Shown here one piece after another: positions 42,833 through 52,461 of a stretch of 64,000 bases of DNA. The first letter of the stretch is position 1. Every line of letters starts with the position of its first letter. The stretch lies in NCBI RefSeq assembly GCF_009765825.1, contig NZ_LMUR01000020.1, positions 188,994-252,993 on the forward strand, in the 5' to 3' direction. A program made the translations under genes and the position numbers. Source of the DNA: Granulicella sp. L60 (GTDB lineage Bacteria; Acidobacteriota; Terriglobia; Terriglobales; Acidobacteriaceae). The notes beneath the pieces are model-generated. The model saw only the letters and a list, made by a program, of their open reading frames with translations, did not search any database and had not been told where the DNA came from.

Positions 42833-42859
42833 TAAAGTCGCGGGAACGAGGGCCGATGA
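42833..42859 (+). promoter_or_regulatory. Sigma-28 (FliA) promoter of fliC
   Basis: TAAA (42833-42836), exactly 15 bases, then GCCGATGA (42852-42859) fits the flagellar sigma-28 consensus TAAA-N15-GCCGATAA with one mismatch. It lies 135 bp upstream of the flagellin start, giving a leader of roughly 125 nt. Confidence 0.82.
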
Positions 42860-42993
42860 GGGGAAAGAACGCGGAGCCTTTCGCATGGTGAATCGGAGCT
42901 TGCAGCTGAAGATATGGTTGCAAGTTTGCCGAGCGTACACCCAGGGGCAGGCATCGCGGCAACTCAAACCGTGTAGTACAGGAGCGTTACCCC

Positions 42994-43866
42994 ATGTCCT
43001 TAGGTGTTCTTACTAACGTCGCAGCGATCAACGCAGAAAACAGTCTCAACTCGACGCAGAACAGCCTCAACACTGTTCTCCAACAGCTCTCCTCGGGTTC
43101 GCGCATCAACAGCGGCGCGGATGACGCGGCCGGCCTCTCCGTGTCCGACGGTCTTGCGGCGAACGAAGCAGCGCTGACACAGTCGGCACAGAATGCCCAG
43201 AACGGTGTGGGACTCCTGCAGACTGCGGACGGCGCTCTCTCGCAGGTCACCAATCTGTTGGATCGCGCGGTGACGCTGGCTACCGAGGCATCGAACGGTG
43301 GCTTGACAACCGCTCAGGCAACCGCCGCCGATACGGAGTTCCAGAGCATCATCACGGAGATCGGTAATATTGGTGCGAATACGAACTTCAACAGCACCAA
43401 CGTCTTTTCGAGCACGGCGACCAATTTTGTGGTTAGCGACGGCACTACCGCCGGAACGACAACCATTGCAACTACCGTTGGCACGCTCGCGTCGACGAGC
43501 GTCGGCGTGACGACCACCGATACGGCCGGCGTGATCACAACGGCAGGTGGAGAGGATCTTTCGACCCAGAACCTGACGACCCAGACTCTTGCCCAGAGTG
43601 CTCTTACCGCGGTTACGACGGCGATTTCGGACGTCTCAGCCCAGCGTGGAAACCTTGGCGCCAACATCAACCAGCTGAATGCGGCTGCTAACGTGGCGAG
43701 TTCGGAAGAGGTCAACCTGTCCTCCGCTCAGAGCTCGATTCTTGCAACCAACTTTGGGCAGGCGACGAGCGATCTGGCGAAGTATCAGGTGTTGGATCAG
43801 ACCGGTATCAGTGCTCTTGCGCAGGCCAACAGTACACAGCAGGAGATTCTGAAGCTGCTGCAGTAG
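42994..43866 (+). CDS. fliC: Flagellin FliC, short form
   Basis: The 290-residue flagellin has the D0/D1 N-terminus (LGVLTNVAAINAENSLNSTQ, LSSGSRINSGADDAAGLSVSDGL) and the matching C-terminus (NFGQATSDLAKYQVLDQTGI, ending in QQEILKLLQ). The centre is a short Thr/Ala-rich stretch without large D2/D3 domains, so the exposed part of the filament is small. ATG at 42994 follows the sigma-28 leader. The fliD and fliS genes follow. Confidence 0.95.
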   Translation: MSLGVLTNVAAINAENSLNSTQNSLNTVLQQLSSGSRINSGADDAAGLSVSDGLAANEAALTQSAQNAQNGVGLLQTADGALSQVTNLLDRAVTLATEASNGGLTTAQATAADTEFQSIITEIGNIGANTNFNSTNVFSSTATNFVVSDGTTAGTTTIATTVGTLASTSVGVTTTDTAGVITTAGGEDLSTQNLTTQTLAQSALTAVTTAISDVSAQRGNLGANINQLNAAANVASSEEVNLSSAQSSILATNFGQATSDLAKYQVLDQTGISALAQANSTQQEILKLLQ

Positions 43867-44019
43867 ACCGCAGGTTGAAGCGATGGTGGACAAGATACGA
43901 CATTCTGGCTGCCATCGCCTTCAGCGTTTAAAGGAAGTTAGCTTTCTCTAAGGAAGAGGCAGGCGTAGTTGGCTATGCGTTTGCTTTTCACTGTGAAGAA
44001 GTGATCGTCGGAGGGTGGA

Positions 44020-45402
44020 GTGGGCACAGTTGGATTGAGTTTCGGAGCGGCGACGAGCGGCCAGGGATTTGACGTGGCGAGCACGGTTACGCAGATTCAG
44101 GCGGCGTCGGCGGCGATTGAAAACCCCTGGAACAGCGAGCTGTCAACATTACAGGCGCAGGATACTGTCTTTACCTCGCTGGGCACCGACCTGTCGACGC
44201 TGACGACGAGTCTTCAGGCGCTTACGGACTTTGAAGGCGTGTTCTCGGAGAAGGAGGGATCCAGCTCCGACCCCGATACGCTGGCTCTGAGCAGTGCCAC
44301 TTCCAGCGCGACGGCAGGCAGTCATACTGTTCTGGTTAATAGCCTGGCAACGACCTCGTCCGATGTCTCGGATACGCTTGCGAACGCAAACGATACGCTC
44401 TCGGGCAATGTAGTCATTACGGTAAATGGCCAGTCCAGCACTATCGACGTCGATAGCAGCAGCAATACGCTTTCGACGCTGGCGAGCGCGATCAATTCGG
44501 CGGACGCTGGCGTGACGGCGACGGTGCTTACCGACTCGTCCGGATCGCGGCTCTCGTTGGTGAGCGCTACCAGTGGCGCGGCAGGAAATATCACTGTCTC
44601 CGGTTCGCTGTCTGATACGACGACAGGAGGAAATCTTGCGTTTACCAGCAGTCAGACCGGGGCGGACGCCAGCATTGTGGTGGATGGAACGACGCTGACC
44701 AGCAGTTCAAATACAGTGACGAACGCGATTCCCGGAGTAACGTTTCAACTCTTAGCGAAAAGTGCTTCAAGCACTTCGCCAGTACAGATCCAGATCACCA
44801 ACGACAACACAGATGTCGAGACCGCTATCACTAACTTCGTCAATGCATATAACGCAGTTGCAACCGACCTGACGACACAGACCGGTAAGGATTCGAGTGG
44901 GAATCCTGAGCCACTCGCGGGAACTCCTATTCTTTCGCAGTTGCAGAGTTCGCTCTCAGGAGCGTTATTTGCCGGCTCTGCGAGTGGGTCCATCAACAGC
45001 CTGGAGCAACTCGGAATCAGCGTAAACAGCGATGGTAGCGGAACGCTGACGTTAGACGGCGATACGCTGGATGCTGCGCTGGATAATAACTACTCGGATG
45101 TGACGGGGTTTTTTCAGAACACTGGAAGTTTCGGCCAGACGTTGTCGACTACGCTCAATAACCTCGGCACCCAGGCTCCGGATGGCGCAATCTTTCTTGC
45201 GCAGCAGCAGAACAGCACGCAGGAAGCTGCGCTAAATACTGATATCACGAATGAAAATACACTTCTGGCAACGCAGAAGACACAGCTTACAGATGAACTA
45301 AATGCCGCGAACCAGACCTTACAAGGAATTCCAAGTCAGCTCGATGAAGTCAACTCCATCTTTGACTCTCTGACAGGCTTCAACCCGAACTCACAGGCAT
45401 AA
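44020..45402 (+). CDS. fliD: Flagellar filament capping protein FliD (hook-associated protein 2)
   Basis: The 460-residue protein has the FliD N-terminal domain (TVTQIQAASAAIENPWNSELSTLQAQ), central Ser/Thr/Asp-rich beta domains, and a C-terminal coiled-coil region ending NEENTLL..LNAANQTLQGI..IFDSL. FliD caps the growing filament and guides flagellin folding. The start is GTG 44020, about 5 bases after GGAGGG. The 153-bp gap after fliC contains no recognisable sigma-28 promoter, so fliC may be read through. Confidence 0.92.
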   Translation: MGTVGLSFGAATSGQGFDVASTVTQIQAASAAIENPWNSELSTLQAQDTVFTSLGTDLSTLTTSLQALTDFEGVFSEKEGSSSDPDTLALSSATSSATAGSHTVLVNSLATTSSDVSDTLANANDTLSGNVVITVNGQSSTIDVDSSSNTLSTLASAINSADAGVTATVLTDSSGSRLSLVSATSGAAGNITVSGSLSDTTTGGNLAFTSSQTGADASIVVDGTTLTSSSNTVTNAIPGVTFQLLAKSASSTSPVQIQITNDNTDVETAITNFVNAYNAVATDLTTQTGKDSSGNPEPLAGTPILSQLQSSLSGALFAGSASGSINSLEQLGISVNSDGSGTLTLDGDTLDAALDNNYSDVTGFFQNTGSFGQTLSTTLNNLGTQAPDGAIFLAQQQNSTQEAALNTDITNENTLLATQKTQLTDELNAANQTLQGIPSQLDEVNSIFDSLTGFNPNSQA

Positions 45403-45412
45403 GGAAAAATCA

Positions 45413-45883
45413 TTGAGCGAGACGAGCTACCAACAGCAGGCTTTAGTAGGCGCGACCGGGGTGGAGATGATTATTGCCCTGTACGACGGCGCCATTCGGT
45501 TTCTCTATCGGGCGATGCAGTGTGTTGAAGAGGGCGATGTCCACGGACGGCGGGTGGCGGTGAAGAAGGTCATTGACATTCTGATGTATCTTCAGGCGCG
45601 GCTGCGGCCGGATGTAGGTGGAGTGGTTGCGGCTTCGCTTGCGGACTTCTATGCGACGATGTTCACGATGACGCTCGAGGCCTCGCACCTTGAGTCGAAG
45701 GAGCAGTTCGAGGACGTGATCTCCTTTGTCCGGAATGTGCGCGACGCCTGGGTGGTGGTGGCGCGAGATCCTGAGGCGGGCAGGGTGCTGCCGAGGGAAC
45801 TGCGGACGCGTGAGGAGAGATTTGTCCCGCCTGTTGCGGAGAGCGCTTCGGATGGAGAGGCTGTGTCGCGCTGGCTTGCCTAG
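45413..45883 (+). CDS. fliS: Flagellin export chaperone FliS
   Basis: The 156-residue all-helical protein has the FliS marks: LVGATGVEMIIALYDGAIRFL at the N-terminus and the long helix region KKVIDILMYLQARL. FliS binds the flagellin C-terminus in the cytoplasm and prevents early polymerisation. The start is TTG 45413, after AAGGAAA, ten bases from the fliD stop, so fliD-fliS form one unit. The C-terminal 40 residues are an Arg/Glu-rich extension. Confidence 0.9.
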   Translation: MSETSYQQQALVGATGVEMIIALYDGAIRFLYRAMQCVEEGDVHGRRVAVKKVIDILMYLQARLRPDVGGVVAASLADFYATMFTMTLEASHLESKEQFEDVISFVRNVRDAWVVVARDPEAGRVLPRELRTREERFVPPVAESASDGEAVSRWLA

Positions 45884-45900
45884 GCGTGTGCGTTAGCGGA

Positions 45901-47667
45901 TCAGATGGCGACGGAGAGCTCTTCTTCGAGACGCTGCTTTTCGAAGAGGCTGGTGTAGTAGCCGTTGCGAGCGATCAGCTGGTCATGGGTTCCAAGCTCT
46001 GCGATGCGGCCGCTGACGAGGACGGCGATCTGGTCGGCGTTGCGAGCGGTGGAGATGCGGTGGGAGATAAAGATGGTGGTTCGACCCTGCATGACTTGGC
46101 GGAGGCCTGAGAGGATGCGCTCTTCGGTGTAGGTGTCTACCGAGGCCAGTGCGTCGTCGAGGATGAGGATGCGCGGGTTGCGGATGACGGCGCGGGCGAT
46201 GGAGGTACGCTGCTTCTGTCCGCCGGAGAGGGTGACTCCGCGCTCGCCGACCATGGTGTCGAAGCCGCGCGGAAATTCGAGGATCTCGGTGGCAATGTGG
46301 GCGACGGTTGCGGCCTGCTCGACCTGTTCGGCGGACGCGTCCGGTGCGCCGAAGGAGATGTTGTGGCGGATGCTGTCGGAGAAGAGGAAGGTCTCCTGCG
46401 GGACGAAGCCGATCTGCTGGCGAATGTTGGCCAAGGGATAGCTGCGTATGGGGAGTCCATCGATCAGTACTGCGCCTGGGGCGGCTTCGATGAGTCGGGG
46501 GATCAGATTGACGAGGGTCGATTTGCCTGAGCCGGTGGGACCAACGATAGCTAGGCTGGTGCCGGCAGGAATCTTCAACGAGATGTTGTGCAGGACGTCG
46601 TTTCCGGGAGTGTAGGCGAAGCTGAGGTTTCGGAACTCGATGTCGCCTGCAATCTCTTGGGTGTCTTTAAAACGAATGACCTGCTCGGGAGAGACATCCT
46701 GGTCGGTGATGGCGGGTTGCTGCTTCAAGAGCTCATCGATGCGAGCGACGGAGGCGGTGCCGCGCTGGAAGAGATTGACGACCCAGCCGATGGCGATCAT
46801 GGGCCAGGTGAGCTGCACCATGTAGACGTTGAAGGCGGTAAACTGGCCGACGGTGATGCGGTGGGCGACGACCTCGTGTCCGCCGACGAGCAGGGTGATC
46901 ATGAGCGAGAGGCCGAGGACGAACTCGAGTGTGGGCCAGAGCATGGCCATAAGACGGACGAGGTGAAGGCTGCGTTTGATGTACTCGAGATTGGCGGTCT
47001 CGAAGGAGGCGATCTCGGCCTCTTCCTGGGCGAAGGCGCGGATGAGGCGCGCGCCGGAGAAGTTCTCCTGGGCCTTGGCGGAGATGTCGGAGAACATGGC
47101 CTGGATGCGCTCGAAGCGGCGGTGGATACGGTTGCCGAAGTATTGGACGAGGACGGAGGCGATGGGGAGTGGGACAAAGGCGCAGAGGGTCAGCTTCGGG
47201 CTGATGCGATACATGAAGGGCAGCGCGGCCGCGGTAAAGACGATGGTGTTTGCGCTGTACATGATCGCAGGGCCGAGGAGCTGGCGGACGGCGTTGAGGT
47301 CGTTGGTGGTGCGCGCCATGATGTCGCCGGTGCGATGGGTGTGGTAGAAGCTGGGGGACTGGCGTTCGAGATTGGCGAAGAGGTCGTTGCGGAGATCGAA
47401 CTCGATCTCGCGGGAGGCGCCGATGATGACCTGCCTGGTGATGTAAAGGAAGACTGCGGAGAGGACTGCGATGAGAAGAAGGCGCAGGGAGTGATAGACG
47501 ATCTTCGATTCGGTAAGGCCGTGCTGCAGGTCGTCAATCGCGTGACCGATGACGGCGGGGATGAGGACCTTGATGGTGTTATAGAGAATAACCGAGACCC
47601 CACCCCAGGCGAGGTGCTTCCAATATCGCCGGAGGTAGGGGGCTAGAGGTCGTAGTTTGTCGAACAT
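45901..47667 (-). CDS. ABC exporter with fused permease and ATPase (MsbA/MdlB-like)
   Basis: The 588-residue half-transporter has six transmembrane helices in the first 310 residues and a nucleotide-binding domain with Walker A GPTGSGKST, signature LSGGQKQR, Walker B ILILDDALASVD and H-loop SHR. Homodimeric exporters of this kind move lipids, drugs or peptides outward. The substrate is unknown. Its 3' end lies 18 bp from the convergent fliS, so the two ends are tightly packed. Confidence 0.92.
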   Translation of the reverse strand: MFDKLRPLAPYLRRYWKHLAWGGVSVILYNTIKVLIPAVIGHAIDDLQHGLTESKIVYHSLRLLLIAVLSAVFLYITRQVIIGASREIEFDLRNDLFANLERQSPSFYHTHRTGDIMARTTNDLNAVRQLLGPAIMYSANTIVFTAAALPFMYRISPKLTLCAFVPLPIASVLVQYFGNRIHRRFERIQAMFSDISAKAQENFSGARLIRAFAQEEAEIASFETANLEYIKRSLHLVRLMAMLWPTLEFVLGLSLMITLLVGGHEVVAHRITVGQFTAFNVYMVQLTWPMIAIGWVVNLFQRGTASVARIDELLKQQPAITDQDVSPEQVIRFKDTQEIAGDIEFRNLSFAYTPGNDVLHNISLKIPAGTSLAIVGPTGSGKSTLVNLIPRLIEAAPGAVLIDGLPIRSYPLANIRQQIGFVPQETFLFSDSIRHNISFGAPDASAEQVEQAATVAHIATEILEFPRGFDTMVGERGVTLSGGQKQRTSIARAVIRNPRILILDDALASVDTYTEERILSGLRQVMQGRTTIFISHRISTARNADQIAVLVSGRIAELGTHDQLIARNGYYTSLFEKQRLEEELSVAI

Positions 47668-47723
47668 AGGTGTTTTTTCAAGGATATGTATCGGTTAGCA
47701 AGTCGCCTGATGATCAGATGAGG

Positions 47724-48395
47724 CTAAAGGCTCTCAGGATGCGGAGGCGTCTTCGGTTGAGCCGCGTCTGGAGCAGGTTTGTCGGCGGGTGCGGGTGTTG
47801 GAGTCGGCGCAGCGGCAGGATTCGTCGACGGCTGGGCTGGGGCTGGTGTAGCGGTCGGCTGCGGGGTGGGCTGCTTGGGCGCAGGCGGCGTGTCGGACAT
47901 GGCTACGAGTTCGACGTCGAAGATGAGGTCGGACTTGGCGGGGATAATGGGAGGACGGCCGGACTCTCCATAGGCGAGTTGGTAGGGGATGAAGAGGCGG
48001 CGCTTGCCACCAACGTGCATGCCCTGGAAGCCGGTGTCCCAACCTGCGATGACGTGATGTGCGCCGTAGGGGAAGGTGATGGGCTCGCCGCCTGGATGGT
48101 CGTGGGAGGAGTCGAACTTGGTGCCGTTGGTAAGCCAGCCGGTGTAGTGGACGGTGTAGTATTTACGCTCCTGGGCGAGCGGGCCGGTGCCGATCTTGGT
48201 GTCGATGTATTTGATGGCGTAGAGGGTCTTTGGAATACCGACGACGTGGGGAATGTTGGGTGGGGTAGTGGAGGTCGCGGCGGCGGTATGGTGCGTGGTG
48301 GACGCAGTTTTTGCGGGGGTGGGAGTCGTCTGCGCGGTGGCAGCGGCGGTGGTGAGGATGGCCAGGAGTGCGATTGAGGAGAGCTGAACAGTCAT
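47724..48395 (-). CDS. FKBP-type peptidylprolyl isomerase, secreted, with Pro/Ala tail
   Basis: The 223-residue protein has a signal peptide (LSSIALLAILTTAAATA), a Thr/Ala/Pro linker, and an FKBP domain: YYTVHYTGWLTNGTKFDSSHD, HHVIAGWDTGFQGMHVGGKRRLFIPYQLAYG and LIFDVELVAM. A long Pro/Thr/Ala-rich C-terminus follows. The enzyme isomerises peptidyl-proline bonds in the periplasm. The start ATG at 48395 begins the signal peptide; the open frame extends upstream to 48590. Confidence 0.92.
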   Translation of the reverse strand: MTVQLSSIALLAILTTAAATAQTTPTPAKTASTTHHTAAATSTTPPNIPHVVGIPKTLYAIKYIDTKIGTGPLAQERKYYTVHYTGWLTNGTKFDSSHDHPGGEPITFPYGAHHVIAGWDTGFQGMHVGGKRRLFIPYQLAYGESGRPPIIPAKSDLIFDVELVAMSDTPPAPKQPTPQPTATPAPAQPSTNPAAAPTPTPAPADKPAPDAAQPKTPPHPESL

Positions 48396-48526
48396 GGTTT
48401 TTAGTTTAGTGTTTCTTGTTCGTCTGGGTGTGAATTCCATATGGATTCGATGAGTGCTGGGCTCATTGTAGATTGTTGGGTGTGGGTGCCTGCGGGACGA
48501 CAACAAAGGGACAGGAACGCGAATAT

Positions 48527-50917
48527 TTAGGTAGGGGTGCGGAGGAGCAGGTAGGTGCCGGCGATGCCGAAGAGGACGTCGGGGGTCCATGCTGCAAGGA
48601 CTGCGGGCAGATGGTTTACGTTGCCGAAGGACTCAAAGATAAGAGCGATGACCCAGTAGGTGATGGCCAGGCCGATGGCGGTGGCGATGCCGGTGAGCGA
48701 ACCTTTTTTGCCCATGGAGAGGGCGAAGGGGATGGCCAGGATGGCCATGACGAGGGTGATGAGCGGGTAGGCGATCTTCTTGTTTAGCTGCACACTGAGG
48801 CGTTGGGTCTCGAAGCCGGATTGTTTAAGGTCGGCGATGTAGTGCGAGAGTTCGTTGTAGCTCATCTCTTGTGACGGGAGATCTTCTTTTTTGAAGTAGC
48901 TGGGTTGCTCCTTGATCTCGGGAAAGGTGGAGACGGTGAAGGGCTGGTAGCTGGCGATGGTCTCTCCGGCGAAGGTGCGCTGCCAGCCGTTGTCGAAGAC
49001 CCAGTTGTCCACCTGCGGGTCCCAACGGGCGCTGGCAGCGAAGATGCGGCGATGGAGGCTGAAGGTGGCGGGATCGAACTCAAAGACGGTGAGATTGGCG
49101 AAGGTATCTTTTTCCGCGTTGAAGTACTGGTAGTAGAAGATGCGCGCTGGCTCGCCGTTCTTGGTGGTCTGGCCGGAGATCCACTGGCGGTCGGGGCGCG
49201 AGAAGGTCTGGGTGGGCTTGTCCTTGATGACGGAGAGGAGGGCCTCCTGGCGACGGTTGGCGCTGGGGAGGTAGACCTCGTCGAAGAGGAAGAGGCCGGC
49301 GGAGATGAGCAGCGTGACGAAGAGGACGGGCGCGATGATGCGATAGAGGCTGATGCCGCTGGACTTCATCGCGGTGAGTTCGGAGGTGCGGTTGAGCGCG
49401 CCGAAGGTGACGAGGACGGCGACCAGTCCACAGAGCGGTGTGATGTTGTAGAGGATGTATGGAATGAGGGTGATGAGGTACTCGCCGACCACGATGAGCG
49501 GCGTGCGGTTCTTGAAGATCGGACCGATGAGTTCGAAGAAGGTGAAGATGAGAAAGAGTGTAGAGAAGGAGCTGAGGACGATGGCGAAGTTGGTGGCGTA
49601 CTCGCGCATCACATAGTCGTCGAGCAGCAGAGGGAATTGGATACGGATGACGCCGCGTAGCTTGCGCAGGAGGGTCGCGACGTCGTGAGTGGAGCGAGTG
49701 GATCCTGAATCGGAGCCGTTGCCGCTGAGGAGGCGGGTTACGAGATTGCCGAGTTTGACGCCGATGGTGGAGAAGATGCTGAGGGCGATGCCTCCGCGAG
49801 ACATCTGGTAGAGCAGGATCGCTCCGGCGGTGGCGAAGAGGAGGTTCGCGCCCCAGACGCCGAGGAAAGGCGAGAGCTTGCCCGATTGGGCGAAGGCTAC
49901 GCCGACCGAGGAGAGGAAGTAGTAGGTGAAGACGAGCAGGATGGTGAGGACGAAGCCGGTGGATTTGCCTCCGCGTTTGGAGGAGATGCCGAGCGGGACG
50001 CCCACGAGCATGAGGACGAGGCAGGCGAACGGATAGGAGAAGCGCTTATTGAACTCGATGCGGTAGACGGTGGCTTCGCGTCCGTTGGTGGAGCTGACGG
50101 ATTTGGCGGCACGCCAGAGTTCAGGAAGAGAGAGCGCCTGGATCGGGGTGTTCATGCGGCCGAGGTGAGTGTCTTCGGGTGCTTCGGTCTCGATCGGGAC
50201 GTCGGTGGTGTTGAAGGTGGAGATGTTGTACTGGTTGGGGTCGGTGGAGGAGGTGTCGTGCTCGCCGCCGTCGATGAGGTGGAGGCGGATGGTCTGGGCA
50301 TCGGGTGTGTTGGGCGTGCCATTGACGACGACGGCCTGCTCCGCGGTGGTGATGTGCGGGTTCGCAGGCTCGGTGAGGTCGGCGAGGAAGACGTGGTGCC
50401 AGAGAGCGGCGCCGGACGCAGGGGAGACGTCCTGAATGTAGAGGACGCGATCTTTGAACTCCTCGTAGAAGACGCGTGGCTGGACCTCGAAGGAGGCCTG
50501 CGACGACTTGAGCGATTCGCCGAGAGTGATGAGGCCGGCGGCGGCGTGGGGAGCGAGATAGAGAGAGTTGAAGAGGCCGAGGAAGAGCGCGATGGTGGAG
50601 ACGATGGAGACGATGCGGACGAAGTCGATGGCACCCATGCCGGAGGCGCGCATGGCGGTGATCTCGCTGTCTGCGGCGAGGCGCGAAAGGCCGAGCAGGA
50701 TGCCGACCAGGACCGCCATGGGAATGGTGACGACGAGTGCGTTGGGCAGCGTATAGGCGATGATGCGGGCCACGTCGCCGACGGAGGCGGAGTCGCGAAC
50801 GACGAACTCGAGGATCTTGCCGAGGTCGCGCATGAAGATGATGAAGGTAAAGAGAGCTCCGCCGAGGAGGGCGTGGGAGGTGACTTCGCGGAGGATGTAG
50901 CGGGTGATGATGCGCAT
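48527..50917 (-). CDS. LptF-LptG fused lipopolysaccharide export permease
   Basis: The 796-residue protein is a tandem of two YjgP/YjgQ-type permeases. The first unit (about residues 1-390) has MRIITRYILREVTSHALLGG and RFSYPFACLVLMLVGVPLGI; the second (about 435-796) has DDYVMREYATNFAIVLSSFSTLF and KIAYPLITLVMAILAIPFALSMGKKGS. Each has the usual soluble periplasmic beta domain. In E. coli LptF and LptG are separate subunits that form the LptB2FG transporter. The start at ATG 50917 gives the usual N-terminus; the frame is open to 51073. Fused forms are characteristic of this lineage as I know it. Confidence 0.9.
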   Translation of the reverse strand: MRIITRYILREVTSHALLGGALFTFIIFMRDLGKILEFVVRDSASVGDVARIIAYTLPNALVVTIPMAVLVGILLGLSRLAADSEITAMRASGMGAIDFVRIVSIVSTIALFLGLFNSLYLAPHAAAGLITLGESLKSSQASFEVQPRVFYEEFKDRVLYIQDVSPASGAALWHHVFLADLTEPANPHITTAEQAVVVNGTPNTPDAQTIRLHLIDGGEHDTSSTDPNQYNISTFNTTDVPIETEAPEDTHLGRMNTPIQALSLPELWRAAKSVSSTNGREATVYRIEFNKRFSYPFACLVLMLVGVPLGISSKRGGKSTGFVLTILLVFTYYFLSSVGVAFAQSGKLSPFLGVWGANLLFATAGAILLYQMSRGGIALSIFSTIGVKLGNLVTRLLSGNGSDSGSTRSTHDVATLLRKLRGVIRIQFPLLLDDYVMREYATNFAIVLSSFSTLFLIFTFFELIGPIFKNRTPLIVVGEYLITLIPYILYNITPLCGLVAVLVTFGALNRTSELTAMKSSGISLYRIIAPVLFVTLLISAGLFLFDEVYLPSANRRQEALLSVIKDKPTQTFSRPDRQWISGQTTKNGEPARIFYYQYFNAEKDTFANLTVFEFDPATFSLHRRIFAASARWDPQVDNWVFDNGWQRTFAGETIASYQPFTVSTFPEIKEQPSYFKKEDLPSQEMSYNELSHYIADLKQSGFETQRLSVQLNKKIAYPLITLVMAILAIPFALSMGKKGSLTGIATAIGLAITYWVIALIFESFGNVNHLPAVLAAWTPDVLFGIAGTYLLLRTPT

Positions 50918-51159
50918 GCGCTGGTTGACAGTACCTGTATTGAGTTTATCGTGCAGAGGCCCGGAAAGATCGGCGATTGTGCGAGATAAGCGGATTGAAT
51001 GATTCGTCCGCGTTTTTGCAGCAGTACCGAATGGTGTGGACGAGGCAACTCGAAGCGTGATTGGGTAATCCATCTATTCAGGCAGCAATTTTTTGAGAGA
51101 TGCCGCGTCTGTCTGATTCTGTTTCGGTGGGTTGGCGGGGCTGAGAGTGTTTGATTGAG

Positions 51160-51645
51160 ATGAGTGCATTTCCCGTTGATGGACATAATGTTTCGCGAAC
51201 GATCTTCGATTTTGATGTGACCCAGGCTACTGATACCTCCATTCCACTTCCGCCGAGCACGATTCTTCTGGTGGACGACGATCCTGACATTCGCTCTCTG
51301 ACGAGGACGTTTCTGGAGCATGAGGGATATGGTGTGTACAGCTCAGGGGACGCGGAGCGGGCTACGCAGATTTTTCGGAGCGTGCCGCAGATCGACCTTG
51401 TGGTGACAGATCTTTATATGCCGAACCGGTCTGGGATGGAGTTGGCGGAGGACTTGAAGGCACTGAGGGGCGATGTTCCGGTTCTGCTGATCTCAGGTGG
51501 ACAGATGGATGGACGACAAAAGGCGCGGCTGCAGGAGGAGGGCTGGAGTTTCCTGGCGAAGCCGTTCCGGTTGCCGGATCTGCTTACTGCGGTGCATCGG
51601 ATATTGGCTCCTGTGGAGGCTCGGCGGTGGCGTGAGGCGCGTTAG
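51160..51645 (+). CDS. Single-domain response regulator (receiver only)
   Basis: The 161-residue protein has about 36 leading residues, then a CheY-like receiver: ILLVDDDPDIRSL (acid pair), the phosphorylated Asp in VVTDLYMP near residue 86, LLISGG and the Lys in FLAKPF. No output domain follows, so it may act through protein binding. ATG 51160 is preferred over TTG 51151. It is divergent from the LptFG gene and not next to a kinase gene. Confidence 0.85.
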   Translation: MSAFPVDGHNVSRTIFDFDVTQATDTSIPLPPSTILLVDDDPDIRSLTRTFLEHEGYGVYSSGDAERATQIFRSVPQIDLVVTDLYMPNRSGMELAEDLKALRGDVPVLLISGGQMDGRQKARLQEEGWSFLAKPFRLPDLLTAVHRILAPVEARRWREAR

Positions 51646-51676
51646 CCTCTAGGATCGACCTTCGCAATGTAACCGA

Positions 51677-52420
51677 CTAAGGATTTGCCAGGAAGCGATA
51701 GCCGACTCCGCGTACTGTGAGCAAGTGCTGCGGGTTGGCGGGGTCGTCCTCGATATATCGGCGGAGCCGGACGATAAAGTTGTCGACGGCGCGCGTGTCG
51801 GTGTCCTCGTGTACGCGCCAGACCTGTTCGAGGATCTCCTTGCGGGAGACGATCTGGCCCTCGCGATCGGTGAGGTAGCGCAGGAGGTCGGCTTCCATCA
51901 GGGTCAGGTGCGTGGTGCGATTGGGTGCGACCAGCTCCAGCTCATCGAAGCGTATGGTGCGGTGGTTGAAGCTGTACTCGGTGGGCTGATCAGAGGGTGC
52001 TGGTAGAGCGGCCACGGAGGAGGAGGTGTTTTGCCACGAGGTTCTGCGGAGGAGCGATTTGAGGCGGACCAGAAGGATGTTCAGGTCGAAGGGCTTGGCG
52101 AGGTAGTCGTCGGCACCGCCTTCGATGCCTTCGAGGATGTCCTCGGGACGGGAGCGGGCGGTAAGCATCAGGACCGGGGTGTAAAGCTCGGCTGCGCGGA
52201 GGGCGCGGACGATGGTGAAGCCGTCGGCGCCGGGAAGCATGCAGTCGAGCAGAATAGCCGCGATGGGCTCTTTGGGGTTGAGGAGATAAGCGAGGGCGGA
52301 GTCGCCGTCAAACTCGTGGTGGGTGCGGTAGCCTTCTGCCTGCAGGTTGAAGAGAAGACCCTGGGCAAGATGTTCTTCATCTTCGACGACGACGATCAGG
52401 GGTGCGCTGGTTTCGGTCAT
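51677..52420 (-). CDS. OmpR-family response regulator (winged helix)
   Basis: The 247-residue protein has a receiver domain with VVVEDEEHLAQGLL, phosphorylated Asp in ILLDCMLPGADG near residue 59 and KPFDLNILL, and a C-terminal DNA-binding winged helix (HLTLMEADLLRYLTDREGQIVSRKEILEQVW, then the recognition region DTRAVDNFIVRLRRYIE). It should regulate transcription in response to a sensor kinase; the nearest is 1.2 kb upstream on the same strand with two unrelated genes between. Confidence 0.92.
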   Translation of the reverse strand: MTETSAPLIVVVEDEEHLAQGLLFNLQAEGYRTHHEFDGDSALAYLLNPKEPIAAILLDCMLPGADGFTIVRALRAAELYTPVLMLTARSRPEDILEGIEGGADDYLAKPFDLNILLVRLKSLLRRTSWQNTSSSVAALPAPSDQPTEYSFNHRTIRFDELELVAPNRTTHLTLMEADLLRYLTDREGQIVSRKEILEQVWRVHEDTDTRAVDNFIVRLRRYIEDDPANPQHLLTVRGVGYRFLANP

Positions 52421-52461
52421 GGCGGTGTCTGCTGCCTAGATTAAAATTGTATCTCTATTGG

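Noticed and set aside
43867..44019. Possible sigma-28 promoter or terminator between fliC and fliD
   Set aside because: TAAA is present near 43930 but no GCCGAT box follows at 15 bases. The GCGATGG/CCATCGC inverted repeat has a long loop and no T-run.
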